64,000 nt of DNA, from positions 62,001 through 126,000 of the forward strand of contig NZ_JALNUP010000004.1 of assembly GCF_026540855.1 (NCBI RefSeq), read 5' to 3'. Below are positions 1 to 7,060 of the stretch, piece after piece. Below the pieces are notes generated by a model that was given only the letters and a program-made list of their open reading frames with translations, searched no databases and was not told the DNA's origin. Numbering within the stretch: position 1 is the first letter of the stretch; every line of letters begins with the position of its first letter. The translations under genes were made by a program, and so were the position numbers. The DNA is from Sphingomonas sp. GC_Shp_5 (GTDB lineage: Bacteria; Pseudomonadota; Alphaproteobacteria; Sphingomonadales; Sphingomonadaceae).

Positions 1-1
1 G

Positions 2-595
2 ACGATCGACGTCGCCACCGCCCGCGCGCTCGGCGAAGAGGCCGCGACGCGGGGCTTTGCCGCGGTCGATGCGCCGGTCTCGGGCGGGATCGCCGCCGCC
101 CAGGCGGGCACGCTCACCTTCATGGTCGGCGGCAGCGCCGCAGGCTTCGAGCGCGCGCGCCCGTTTCTCGACGCCATGGGCAAGGCGGTGATCCACGCCG
201 GCGCGAGCGGTGCCGGTCAGGCCGCCAAGATGTGCAACAACATGATCCTCGGCGCGACCATGATCGCCACCTGCGAGGCGTTCGCGCTCGCCGACAAGCT
301 CGGGCTCGACGCGCAGCGCTTCTACGACATCGCCTCGGTGAGCTCGGGCCAGAGCTGGTCGATGACCACTTACTGCCCGGTCCCCGGCGTCGGCCCGGAG
401 ACGCCCGCCGACCGCGACTACCAGGGCGGGTTCGCCGCGGCGCTGATGCTCAAGGACCTGCGCCTCGCGAAGGAGGCCGCCGCGCAGGCCGGCGCCACCG
501 TGGCGCTGTCCAGCGAGGCGACCGAACTTTACGAGCGCTTCGTCGCCGCGGGGCAGGGGAGCACCGACTTCTCCGGCATCATCCGCACGCTCTAG
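2..595 (+). CDS. mmsB: 3-hydroxyisobutyrate dehydrogenase, C-terminal part (5' end outside window)
   Basis: This NAD-dependent enzyme oxidises 3-hydroxyisobutyrate to methylmalonate semialdehyde in valine breakdown. The reading frame is open from the window edge, so the N-terminal Rossmann motif is not visible. What is seen fits the family: APVSGGIAAAQAGTLTFMVG (the substrate-binding DAPVSGG block) and GQAAKMCNNMILG, which carries the catalytic lysine (AKMCNN), followed by the all-helical C-terminal domain ending at a TAG stop. The gene directly abuts a palindromic repeat pair that may end transcription. Two other valine-pathway genes lie about 54 kb downstream in this window. Other beta-hydroxyacid dehydrogenases, such as tartronate semialdehyde reductase, share these motifs, but the C-terminal sequence looks most like the HIBDH group. 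Confidence 0.9.
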   Translation, partial: TIDVATARALGEEAATRGFAAVDAPVSGGIAAAQAGTLTFMVGGSAAGFERARPFLDAMGKAVIHAGASGAGQAAKMCNNMILGATMIATCEAFALADKLGLDAQRFYDIASVSSGQSWSMTTYCPVPGVGPETPADRDYQGGFAAALMLKDLRLAKEAAAQAGATVALSSEATELYERFVAAGQGSTDFSGIIRTL

Positions 596-603
596 CTGCC
601 CCC

Positions 604-679
604 GTCATCCCAGCGAACGCTGGGATCTCGCGCCGCGAGGGAAACCCTCCGGGAGACCCCAGCTTCCGCTGGGGTGACG
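604..679. repeat. Palindromic repeat pair, family A
   Basis: Two inverted copies of a short hairpin: GTCATCCCAGCGAACGCTGG on the left and the mirrored form CCCCAGCTTCCGCTGGGG then TGACG on the right, about 30 nt apart. The same unit recurs at many gene ends in this window. It sits between mmsB and the oppositely oriented L,D-transpeptidase gene, so it could serve as a bidirectional terminator. Confidence 0.85.
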
Positions 680-704
680 GCATCGCCCGCAGGGTCCGCG
701 ACCT

Positions 705-1313
705 TTACTGCGCCGCGCCGGTCAGCTGATCGCCATTGGCATTGGCGGTCTCGGTGCTCGAATCATAGGGCACCGGCGGCGACCAGCCCTCGCCGGCGGG
801 AAGATCGGTCACCTCCACCATGCTGCCGACGCTGGTCACCGCGAACAGCTTCTTGGCGAACGCGGTCGGCACCCGGATGCAGCCGTGGCTCGCGGGGAAA
901 CCGGGGTTGTTGCCGGCATGGATGGCAACGCCATCCCAGGTCAGCCGCTGCATGAACGGCATCGGCGCGGAATCGTACAGGTTGCTCTTGTGGCTCTCCT
1001 CCTTCTGGAGGATCGGGAACACGCCCACCGGCGTCTCCTTGCCATCCTTGCCGGTGGAGACGGTCGACGCCGCGATCAGCTTCTCGCCGCGATAGACATA
1101 GGCCTTCTGGTCGGCGATCGAGATCACCACGCTGACCGGCTGCATCGAGGCGCCATCGGCCCAGACGAACTTGTTGGGGCCGAGCGTGGCGGCCTCGCCC
1201 GCCAGCGCGACTCCGGAGTCGCCGCCGCCGCTGCCGGCCGCCGTCGCCGCGAGCACGCTCGCCGGCGCGATGATGAAAAGCGCCGCGCCGCAAGCGGCAA
1301 GCAATTTCTTCAT
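705..1313 (-). CDS. Secreted L,D-transpeptidase (YkuD domain)
   Basis: A 202-residue exported protein that probably forms 3-3 peptidoglycan cross-links or attaches proteins to the murein. A signal peptide is clear (MKKLLAACGAALFIIAPASV, cleavage near ALA). The YkuD catalytic block is present: H132 in IHAGNNPG and H143-G-C145-I-R147 in SHGCIRVP, with Cys145 the nucleophile. The frame is open further upstream, but the start at MKKLL is preferred because it gives a perfect signal peptide and is preceded by AAGGAAC. The C-terminal tail after residue 175 is low-complexity. It is divergently arranged with a second L,D-transpeptidase-type gene, sharing a 207-bp promoter region. Confidence 0.9.
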   Translation of the reverse strand: MKKLLAACGAALFIIAPASVLAATAAGSGGGDSGVALAGEAATLGPNKFVWADGASMQPVSVVISIADQKAYVYRGEKLIAASTVSTGKDGKETPVGVFPILQKEESHKSNLYDSAPMPFMQRLTWDGVAIHAGNNPGFPASHGCIRVPTAFAKKLFAVTSVGSMVEVTDLPAGEGWSPPVPYDSSTETANANGDQLTGAAQ

Positions 1314-1520
1314 CTTTTCAGTTCCTTCGTAACCCAGAAGACTCGCCGGCCCAACGCACCGCGGCCGGGTTGGTGCCATCGCCCAAGTCGGCCAGGCGGA
1401 GGCCGCAATGCGGCCAATGGAGGGACCGCTGCGGCAACCTGCGGATAAGGTTGCGGAAATTTAAGGTAGAAAATGCTATATAAAGTCTCGCGGGAAACGA
1501 CCGGGGCTTAGATTAACTCG
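1314..1520. promoter_or_regulatory. Divergent promoter region between two L,D-transpeptidase genes
   Basis: This 207-bp gap holds the start signals of both divergent genes. Near the rightward gene the DNA becomes distinctly AT-rich (1455-1485), with TTGCGG at 1451-1456 and TGCTATATAAAG at 1474-1485. This could supply a -35 and an extended -10, although the exact pairing is ambiguous. No clear operator was seen. Confidence 0.45.
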
Positions 1521-2234
1521 ATGATGAACGAGCGTGATGTGGCGCGTGATCGGCGCGCGATTGTGAAGAACGGCCTGCTGCTGGCAGGCGTGTTGGCCGT
1601 GCCGGGCACCGTGTCTGCCGCCGCACGCAAGTTGACGCAGCGTGATCTGAGGCCGATCGGCGAACCGCCGGTGCCGGCACCCCGCGCGATCGCCGTCGCG
1701 GCGCGTCCGATCACCTCGCCCAAGGTCGTCCGCCCCGATCTGATGCGCCAGGCGATGGCCGCGCTCGATCGCCACGCCGGCAGCATCACCCGTCGTGACC
1801 GGATCGCGATCGCCGACATGTCGGCGCCGTCGGGCCAGGCGCGCTTCCACCTCGTTGATCTCGCCAACGGCAAGAGCCAGTCGTTCCTGGTCGCGCATGG
1901 CAGCGGCTCGGATCCGTCGCACACCGGCTATCTGCAGCGCTTCTCCAACGCCGAGAATTCCAACGCCAGCTGCGAAGGCGCGTTCGTCACCGCCGATTAC
2001 TATGTCGGCAAGCACGGTCGCTCGCAGCGCCTGATCGGCCTCGACCGCACCAACGACAACGCCCTCGCCCGCGCCATCGTCGTCCACTCGGCCTGGTACG
2101 CCAACGCCGATATGATCAAGTCGCACGGGATGCTCGGCCGTAGCCAGGGCTGCTTCGCGGTCGGCGAAGGCGAGCTCGACAAGGTGTTCGCGCTGCTCGG
2201 CCCGGGCCGGATGATCTACTCCGCCAAGGTGTGA
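1521..2234 (+). CDS. Murein L,D-transpeptidase catalytic domain family protein (YkuD_2 type)
   Basis: A 237-residue exported protein. The N-terminus DRRAIVKNGLLLAGVLAVPG followed by TVSA resembles a twin-arginine or Sec signal. The mature part matches the YkuD_2 family: VVHSAWYANADMI supplies a candidate catalytic His (H189) and RSQGCFAV supplies Cys211 in the S-x-G-C-F signature that replaces the classical HGC-R motif. Family members are thought to act in the periplasm on peptidoglycan, but the precise reaction is less established than for classical YkuD enzymes. Two ATG codons are adjacent (1521, 1524) and either could be used. Diverges from the YkuD gene at 705-1313. Confidence 0.85.
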   Translation: MMNERDVARDRRAIVKNGLLLAGVLAVPGTVSAAARKLTQRDLRPIGEPPVPAPRAIAVAARPITSPKVVRPDLMRQAMAALDRHAGSITRRDRIAIADMSAPSGQARFHLVDLANGKSQSFLVAHGSGSDPSHTGYLQRFSNAENSNASCEGAFVTADYYVGKHGRSQRLIGLDRTNDNALARAIVVHSAWYANADMIKSHGMLGRSQGCFAVGEGELDKVFALLGPGRMIYSAKV

Positions 2235-2247
2235 CGCCGCTGGGCCC

Positions 2248-2375
2248 GTCATCCCAGAGGATGCCGTAACAATGTGCCCCAGCTGTATCGCTCCCCGCCA
2301 AAGACCCCAGCTTTCGCTGGGGTGACGGATTGGGGGGCGGACCGTCATCCCAGCGCAAGCTGGGATCTCGTGCCG
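2248..2375. repeat. Palindromic repeats, family A (three units)
   Basis: A decayed left unit (GTCATCCCAG at 2248), an intact mirrored unit (CCCCAGCTTTCGCTGGGG followed by TGACG, 2305-2327) and another left unit (GTCATCCCAGCGCAAGCTGG, from 2343). They fill most of the gap before the GIY-YIG gene. Confidence 0.85.
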
Positions 2376-2460
2376 CGGGCGTGTCGTTCGCCCGCCACGC
2401 ACCCAACCCAGCATTGCTACGGGATTGGCATCCGCCAACGCCGTCCATAGCCTCCCCCGC

Positions 2461-2751
2461 ATGGCACCGGCCGGCTGGACCTACATCATGGCGAGCAAGC
2501 CGCGCGGCATGCTCTACACCGGCGTCACGGCCCATCTCGCCGCGCGGATCGACCAGCACCGCCGCGACAGAGGCTCGGCCTTCTGCCGTCGCTACGGCAT
2601 CAAGACGCTGGTGCTCGCCGAACCGCACGCGACAATCGCCGATGCGATCCACCGCGAGAAGATGCTCAAGGCCTGGCAACGCGCCTGGAAGATCGCGCTG
2701 ATCGAGGCGAGCAATCCCCGGTGGCGGGATTTGTACGACCAGATCGCGTGA
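2461..2751 (+). CDS. GIY-YIG nuclease family protein
   Basis: A 96-residue protein with a single GIY-YIG domain of the small UPF0213-like type. The signature is seen as WTYIMAS then MLYTGVTAHLAARIDQHR, where Tyr, Gly and Arg belong to the family's catalytic set. The conserved Glu region follows as ADAIHREKMLKAW. Length is typical for stand-alone GIY-YIG proteins, whose biological role is mostly unknown. The start at 2461 is chosen because upstream residues lack family similarity and lie in repeat-derived sequence. The gene is flanked on both sides by family A palindromic repeats and has no operon partner. Confidence 0.85.
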   Translation: MAPAGWTYIMASKPRGMLYTGVTAHLAARIDQHRRDRGSAFCRRYGIKTLVLAEPHATIADAIHREKMLKAWQRAWKIALIEASNPRWRDLYDQIA

Positions 2752-2776
2752 TGCAACGTCATGCTCCCTCGTGAAA

Positions 2777-2848
2777 GACCCCGGCGTTCACTGAGGTGAC
2801 GGGTGGGGGCACTCCGTCATCCCAGCGAAAGCTGGGATCTCGCGCCGC
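2777..2848. repeat. Palindromic repeat pair, family A
   Basis: A degenerate mirrored unit (GACCCCGGCGTTCACTGAGG, 2777-2796, then TGACGG) followed by an intact left unit (GTCATCCCAGCGAAAGCTGG, from 2816). It lies between the convergent ends of the GIY-YIG and glycosyltransferase genes. Confidence 0.8.
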
Positions 2849-2892
2849 AGCGTCTCGCTTTCCGCCAAGCACCAGCCCCCGGGCGGGCGTCC

Positions 2893-3936
2893 TCACCCCC
2901 GCCAGCGCCGCACCGCGCCGACCGCGCCGCTCCACAGCAAGGTCTCGATCCCCGCATAACCCAGCCCCAGATGCGCTGGCCGCGCCGCGAGCACGTCGGC
3001 GACGCTTATTGTGCCCGAGCGTAGGCCGGCGCGGCCGATCGCGCGCCAGCGGCGGGCGGTTTCCCAGCGGATCAGCCTGAGGCTTTCGGCATCGGGCCGC
3101 TCGGCCGCGACGAACGCCGCCTGCAGCGTCGTGATCGCCGCGCCCAGGCGGATCAGCGTCGCGCGGTCGGGCACCGGCTCGCGCGCCATATTGTGCCGCA
3201 CCATCAGCCGCGCCGCCGCGTCGCTACCGTCGCCCAGCACGGGCCGATAGCGATCGGCGAGCACCTGCGTCGCGCTCGTCTCCATGCTGTCGACGAAGCG
3301 CTTGGAGATGCCGCCGGCGTGCTGGCGGTAGAGCAGCAGCGGCGCGTCGAGCCGGGCGACCGCGCCGAACGTCGCGATGCGATGGTAGAGATCGAAATCC
3401 TCGGCATAGAGAACCTCCGGCCGGGTGAACGGCGTCAACGCTCGCGCCGCGCTGCCGCGCACCGTCACGGTCGACCACACCAACGGGTTCTCGATCCACA
3501 ATAGCCAGGCGATCAGCGCCGGCGTGCTGTGCGGCGCATGCGCCATCGCCGAGACGCGCCCGGCGGCGAGCTGCTCGGCCTGGGTGCCGAGCAGCACCAC
3601 ATCGGGATGCGCCTCGAGATAGGCGACCTGCCGCGCCAGCCGCTCGGGCCGGCACAGATCGTCCTGGTCGAGCCCCGCGATATAGCGACCGCGCGCCGCG
3701 GCGACACCGCGGTTACGCGCCTTTACCGGGCCGCCATTCTCCGGCTGTTCGAGCAGCCGCACCCGCGGGTCCGGCCAGGCGCGCACCAGCGCGCGCGTGT
3801 CGTCGCTCGAGCCATCGTCGATCACGATCGCCTCGAAATCGGTGAGGGTCTGCCGGCCCAGGCTGTCCAGCGTCTCGCCGATCAGCCCGGCCCCATTGTA
3901 CGCCGGGATGACGACGCTGACGATCGGATCGGTCAT
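2893..3936 (-). CDS. Glycosyltransferase family 2 protein
   Basis: A 347-residue GT-A fold inverting glycosyltransferase. The N-terminus VSVVIPAYNGAGLIGETLDS and EAIVIDDGSSDDT form the nucleotide-sugar pocket, and GLDQDDLC carries the metal-binding DxD-type motif near residue 92. No membrane segment is apparent. The start codon overlaps the stop of the upstream aminotransferase-flavoprotein gene by 4 nt (ATGA), so the two are translationally coupled and probably act in one pathway, perhaps building or transferring an unusual amino sugar. The donor and acceptor cannot be told from sequence. Confidence 0.88.
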   Translation of the reverse strand: MTDPIVSVVIPAYNGAGLIGETLDSLGRQTLTDFEAIVIDDGSSDDTRALVRAWPDPRVRLLEQPENGGPVKARNRGVAAARGRYIAGLDQDDLCRPERLARQVAYLEAHPDVVLLGTQAEQLAAGRVSAMAHAPHSTPALIAWLLWIENPLVWSTVTVRGSAARALTPFTRPEVLYAEDFDLYHRIATFGAVARLDAPLLLYRQHAGGISKRFVDSMETSATQVLADRYRPVLGDGSDAAARLMVRHNMAREPVPDRATLIRLGAAITTLQAAFVAAERPDAESLRLIRWETARRWRAIGRAGLRSGTISVADVLAARPAHLGLGYAGIETLLWSGAVGAVRRWRG

Positions 3937-6419
3937 GCCGCGGCGCGGGCCTCCCGCGCGAGCAACTGGTCGACGATCATCTGGCCGACGTCATTCTGCC
4001 ACAGCCACAGCCCGTTGGCCTGGCCGGTGAAGCTCGCCTCGCCGCCGAGCGGCCCCCACGGCACGAACCCCGCCGACAGGCCGATGCCATAGGCACCGGG
4101 CACGGGCCGGTCCTGCGCGTCGAGCAGCCGGCAATGCTTGTCCACCATCGGCCGCCCCGCTTCCCAGGCGAGCGCCAGCGGCGTGCCGTCGCTCGCGAAC
4201 AGCGGCAACGACAGCGGCCGATAGCCGAGCGCGCCGATCACCAGATCGGCCCGCTCGATCAGCGCGCGTGCCGCGAGATCGTCGTCGCGATCGATCCGGT
4301 GGGTCGCCACCCGCGGATCAGGCGTGCGCCCGCCGAGCGACAGCATCCGCAGCACCAGCTCGCGCGATTCGAGCCGCAACCCGGCCAGGCGCAGCACGAA
4401 GCCGCTCACCGGACAAATGTCGTCGTCGTCGAAATCGTGAAAGCCGTCGGCATGCGCGGCTTCGCGGGTCGGGTAGAAGGGCTTCAACGGCTGGCGATGG
4501 AGCAGCGTCACCGCCCCGGCACCGAACGCGAACGCCGGGTTCGCCTTGAGCAGCAGCACCGCCGCGGCGATCGCGCTGGTCGAGGCGCCGATGATCGCCA
4601 CCCGCGGTGCCGGCCGTGCCGCCAGCCGATCGCGGACTGCCTCGATGCCACCGAGGCGCAGCAGCGTGTCCGATCCGATCAGCCGGTCGCCGGCAAGATC
4701 ACCCAGCCGGGCGCCCGCCACGGTCTTGTCGGCGATATCCGCGAGCGGCTGGTGGCCGCCGGTCGCGACCACGATCGTGTCGGACAGGAGCACGCGGCTG
4801 CCGCCATCGGGCGTCCGCAGCGTCGTCCGCCAGCGGCCGTCCGGGGTGCGCTGCGCGCCGGTCGCCTCATGCCCGGTCAGCACCGCGCCGCCCTGGTCGG
4901 TGACGATCCCCGCCAGCCGGTCGGCGGTCGCGTCGAGCAGCGGCGCCGCCTCGGTCAGCGGCGCGCCGAGCGCGCCGATATAGCGTGCCATCCGTTGCCC
5001 CGCCGGGTGATGCTCGAGCGCCGCCAGCGCCGGATCGGGATGGTTCTTGACCGCGCTGAGGAAGGTCTCGGCGGTGGTGTCGGAGGTGATCGCATAGCCG
5101 CCGATCCGGCCGGCGCCGAGCCGCGGCCCGCGCTCGACGATCGCCAGCCCGGCGCGGGCGAGCGGCGCGAGCTTGCCCTGCCTGCTCGCCGCGGTCAGCA
5201 TCGCGGTGCCCGCCGGGCCGCCGCCGATCACCACCGTGCCATGGTCGCTCGTCGTCATCCTGTCTCCCACCCGCTGCGCCTGCGCATCGGCGACCCGCTC
5301 GATCGCCGCCACCAGCCGGCCGGCGATCACGCCGGCGTCGGCAGGGGTCATCGCGTCGGTGATCGGCAGCGACAGCATCCGCGCGCCGATCGCATCGGCC
5401 ACCGGGGTTGGCTCGATCTGCGCGGTGGTGCGCAGATAGGGCTGCTCGCCGAGATGCGGGCTGAAATATTGGCCGCTGCCGATCCCCTCGGCCGCCAGCG
5501 TTGCCGCGATCGCGGCGCGGTGCGGCGCCAGGGCAGGGGGCAGCAGCATCGGCATGAACTGCGTCGCCTGCCGCCGCCCGGTCGAGCGCTGCAACCCGAA
5601 GCCGTCGAGCGCGGCGCGATAGGCGGTGTCGATGGCGGCACGGTGGTCGCATACCGCATCGATCTCGCCGAGCTTGGCGCGCGCCATCAGCGCGATCACC
5701 TCGGGCAATTTGGCGTTGATCCCGGGCAGGGTGGCGGTGCGCCCGGCCTCGAAGCCGAAGTTGATCATGCTGCGCAGCTGATCCACCAGCCGCGCGTCGC
5801 CGCTGTAGACCAGCCCGCCCTCGGCAACCGCGAAGGTCTTGGTGGCATGCATCGAATAGACGATCGCGAACGGCGCGCCGGTGCCGAAGCCGCGGCCGGC
5901 GTCGTCGATGGTGCCGAGCGACGCCGCGGCGTCGATCACCACGCCGACGTCATGGTGCCGCGCCAACCAGGCATAGCGCTCGAGGTCGATCGCGGTGCCG
6001 AAGGTCGCATAGGGCACGATCACGCCGATCCGCGCGCCATGGCGGCGCAGCAGCGCCTCTTCCTGCTTCGGGTCGGCGGTCCAGCCATCGGGCTCGACGT
6101 CGCACACCAGCGGGGTGAGCCCCACCCAGTCGGCGGCCTGCGCGGTGGCGGCAAAGGTCAGTGCCGGCATCAGCGCCAGCGTTCCGGGCTTGGGCCGCAT
6201 GCCCGCCGCCTGGCGGATCGCGACCATCAGCCCCAGCGTCGCGTTGCACACCGCGAGGCTCGCGCCCTCGCCGCCGAACATCGTCGCGGTGATCTCCGCC
6301 TCGAACGCGCGCACCTCTGGACCGTTGTTGCTGAACACGCCCGAGGCCTCGACACGCCGCAGCCCGTCGACATGCTCGCTCAGTCGCGGCGGCCGGGGGG
6401 CAATCAGCGGGTATCTCAT
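3933..6419 (-). CDS. Fused DegT/DnrJ/EryC1/StrS aminotransferase - FAD/NAD(P)-binding oxidoreductase
   Basis: One 828-residue reading frame holds two complete enzymes. Residues 1 to about 380 are a fold-type I sugar aminotransferase with the PLP lysine in SMHATKTFAVAEGG and the N-terminal SNNGPEVRAFE block. From residue 388 a flavoprotein begins at MTTSDHG: a GGGPAG dinucleotide motif, ATGGHQPL, and a second Rossmann motif (AIIGASTSAIAA), a layout seen in class B flavin monooxygenases and N-hydroxylases. The junction Met at 5258 is preceded by GGGAGACAGG, a plausible internal ribosome site, and a TGA overlaps it in another frame. The unit is followed by a coupled GT2 gene. An amino-sugar oxidation or decoration pathway is inferred, but the substrate is unknown. 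Confidence 0.8.
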   Translation of the reverse strand: MRYPLIAPRPPRLSEHVDGLRRVEASGVFSNNGPEVRAFEAEITATMFGGEGASLAVCNATLGLMVAIRQAAGMRPKPGTLALMPALTFAATAQAADWVGLTPLVCDVEPDGWTADPKQEEALLRRHGARIGVIVPYATFGTAIDLERYAWLARHHDVGVVIDAAASLGTIDDAGRGFGTGAPFAIVYSMHATKTFAVAEGGLVYSGDARLVDQLRSMINFGFEAGRTATLPGINAKLPEVIALMARAKLGEIDAVCDHRAAIDTAYRAALDGFGLQRSTGRRQATQFMPMLLPPALAPHRAAIAATLAAEGIGSGQYFSPHLGEQPYLRTTAQIEPTPVADAIGARMLSLPITDAMTPADAGVIAGRLVAAIERVADAQAQRVGDRMTTSDHGTVVIGGGPAGTAMLTAASRQGKLAPLARAGLAIVERGPRLGAGRIGGYAITSDTTAETFLSAVKNHPDPALAALEHHPAGQRMARYIGALGAPLTEAAPLLDATADRLAGIVTDQGGAVLTGHEATGAQRTPDGRWRTTLRTPDGGSRVLLSDTIVVATGGHQPLADIADKTVAGARLGDLAGDRLIGSDTLLRLGGIEAVRDRLAARPAPRVAIIGASTSAIAAAVLLLKANPAFAFGAGAVTLLHRQPLKPFYPTREAAHADGFHDFDDDDICPVSGFVLRLAGLRLESRELVLRMLSLGGRTPDPRVATHRIDRDDDLAARALIERADLVIGALGYRPLSLPLFASDGTPLALAWEAGRPMVDKHCRLLDAQDRPVPGAYGIGLSAGFVPWGPLGGEASFTGQANGLWLWQNDVGQMIVDQLLAREARAAA

Positions 6420-6448
6420 CGGGCGGGCGTCCTGTAGCGGTCGCCCCT

Positions 6449-6458
6449 TTCCTAGGAA
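6449..6458. promoter_or_regulatory. Short perfect palindrome upstream of the fusion gene
   Basis: TTCCTAGGAA is a perfect 10-bp palindrome 30 bp before the start of the leftward fusion gene. It could be an operator half or chance. No partner site was found. Confidence 0.25.
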
Positions 6459-6550
6459 GGTGCCCCTAAGAAGCCGTTACCCGTGATTTACCACTCTTTT
6501 GCGAATCGTGTTTGCCCGCCGTTCCAGCAACATAGCGTCACACTATTGAC

Positions 6551-6577
6551 TGCCGAGGCAATGGTTGCCAAAGCAAC
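6551..6577. promoter_or_regulatory. Compound inverted-repeat operator in front of the MarR gene
   Basis: Three overlapping dyads lie just upstream of the MarR start: TGCC-GA-GGCA (6551-6560), GGCAA-TGG-TTGCC (6557-6569) and GTTGC-CAAA-GCAAC (6564-6577). A TTGACT box at 6546-6551 precedes them. TTGCC/GGCAA half-sites are common for MarR/EmrR-type repressors, so this is probably the autoregulatory operator of the efflux operon. The last dyad ends 3 bp before the start codon. Confidence 0.65.
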
Positions 6578-6580
6578 GAC

Positions 6581-7060
6581 ATGGGTTTCTACTCCGAATC
6601 GTCCACGCCTGAATTCTGCCAGGATAATTCGATCGGCTATCTGTCGCGTCGCGTGTTCCAGCTCGCCCAGGTCAATCTCGAGGCGGTGTTCGCGCCGGAG
6701 GGGATCAGCTATCTGCAATGGTCGGCGCTGTCGTCGATCGGCACCGGTCAGGGCAACACCTGCGCCGAGCTCGCCCGCGACATTGTCTATGACAAGGGCG
6801 CGACGACGCGGCTGGTCGATGCGCTGGAGGCGAACGGCTGGGTGACGCGCCATCGCGACGCCGACGATCGCCGCATCGTCAACCTGGCGTTGACGCCCGC
6901 CGGCACCGCGATCGCCCAGCGCTGCCGCAGCCGCGTCATCCAGCTTTGGAACGGCTGGCTAAGTGACTGGGAAGAAACAGAAGTTAATCAGCTGATCCGC
7001 CTCCTCCAGCGCCTCCGCGGCACCCTTCAGCAGGCCGCAACCGATAGGTCATTTGCGTGA
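6581..7060 (+). CDS. MarR family transcriptional regulator
   Basis: A 159-residue winged-helix regulator, typical MarR length. The DNA-binding core is TCAELARDIVYDKGATTRLV then the recognition and wing segment ALEANGWVTRHRDADDRRIVNLALT, with the DxRR wing tip conserved. It heads the efflux operon and its stop overlaps the GTG of the outer-membrane component (GTGA). This is the same order as E. coli emrR-emrA-emrB with an added outer-membrane gene. By analogy it would repress the operon and be released by small aromatic or lipophilic ligands. No convincing Shine-Dalgarno precedes the ATG; the upstream dyads occupy that space, so translation may be leaderless. Confidence 0.9.
   Translation: MGFYSESSTPEFCQDNSIGYLSRRVFQLAQVNLEAVFAPEGISYLQWSALSSIGTGQGNTCAELARDIVYDKGATTRLVDALEANGWVTRHRDADDRRIVNLALTPAGTAIAQRCRSRVIQLWNGWLSDWEETEVNQLIRLLQRLRGTLQQAATDRSFA

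Noticed and set aside
604-680. Family A repeats considered as a CRISPR array.
   Set aside because: Units are mirror-image pairs without unique spacers of constant size, and no cas genes are present.
4134-6437. Long open frame on the plus strand opposite the aminotransferase-flavoprotein gene.
   Set aside because: It encodes arginine- and histidine-rich sequence without domains and is explained by codon bias of the real gene on the other strand in high-GC DNA.
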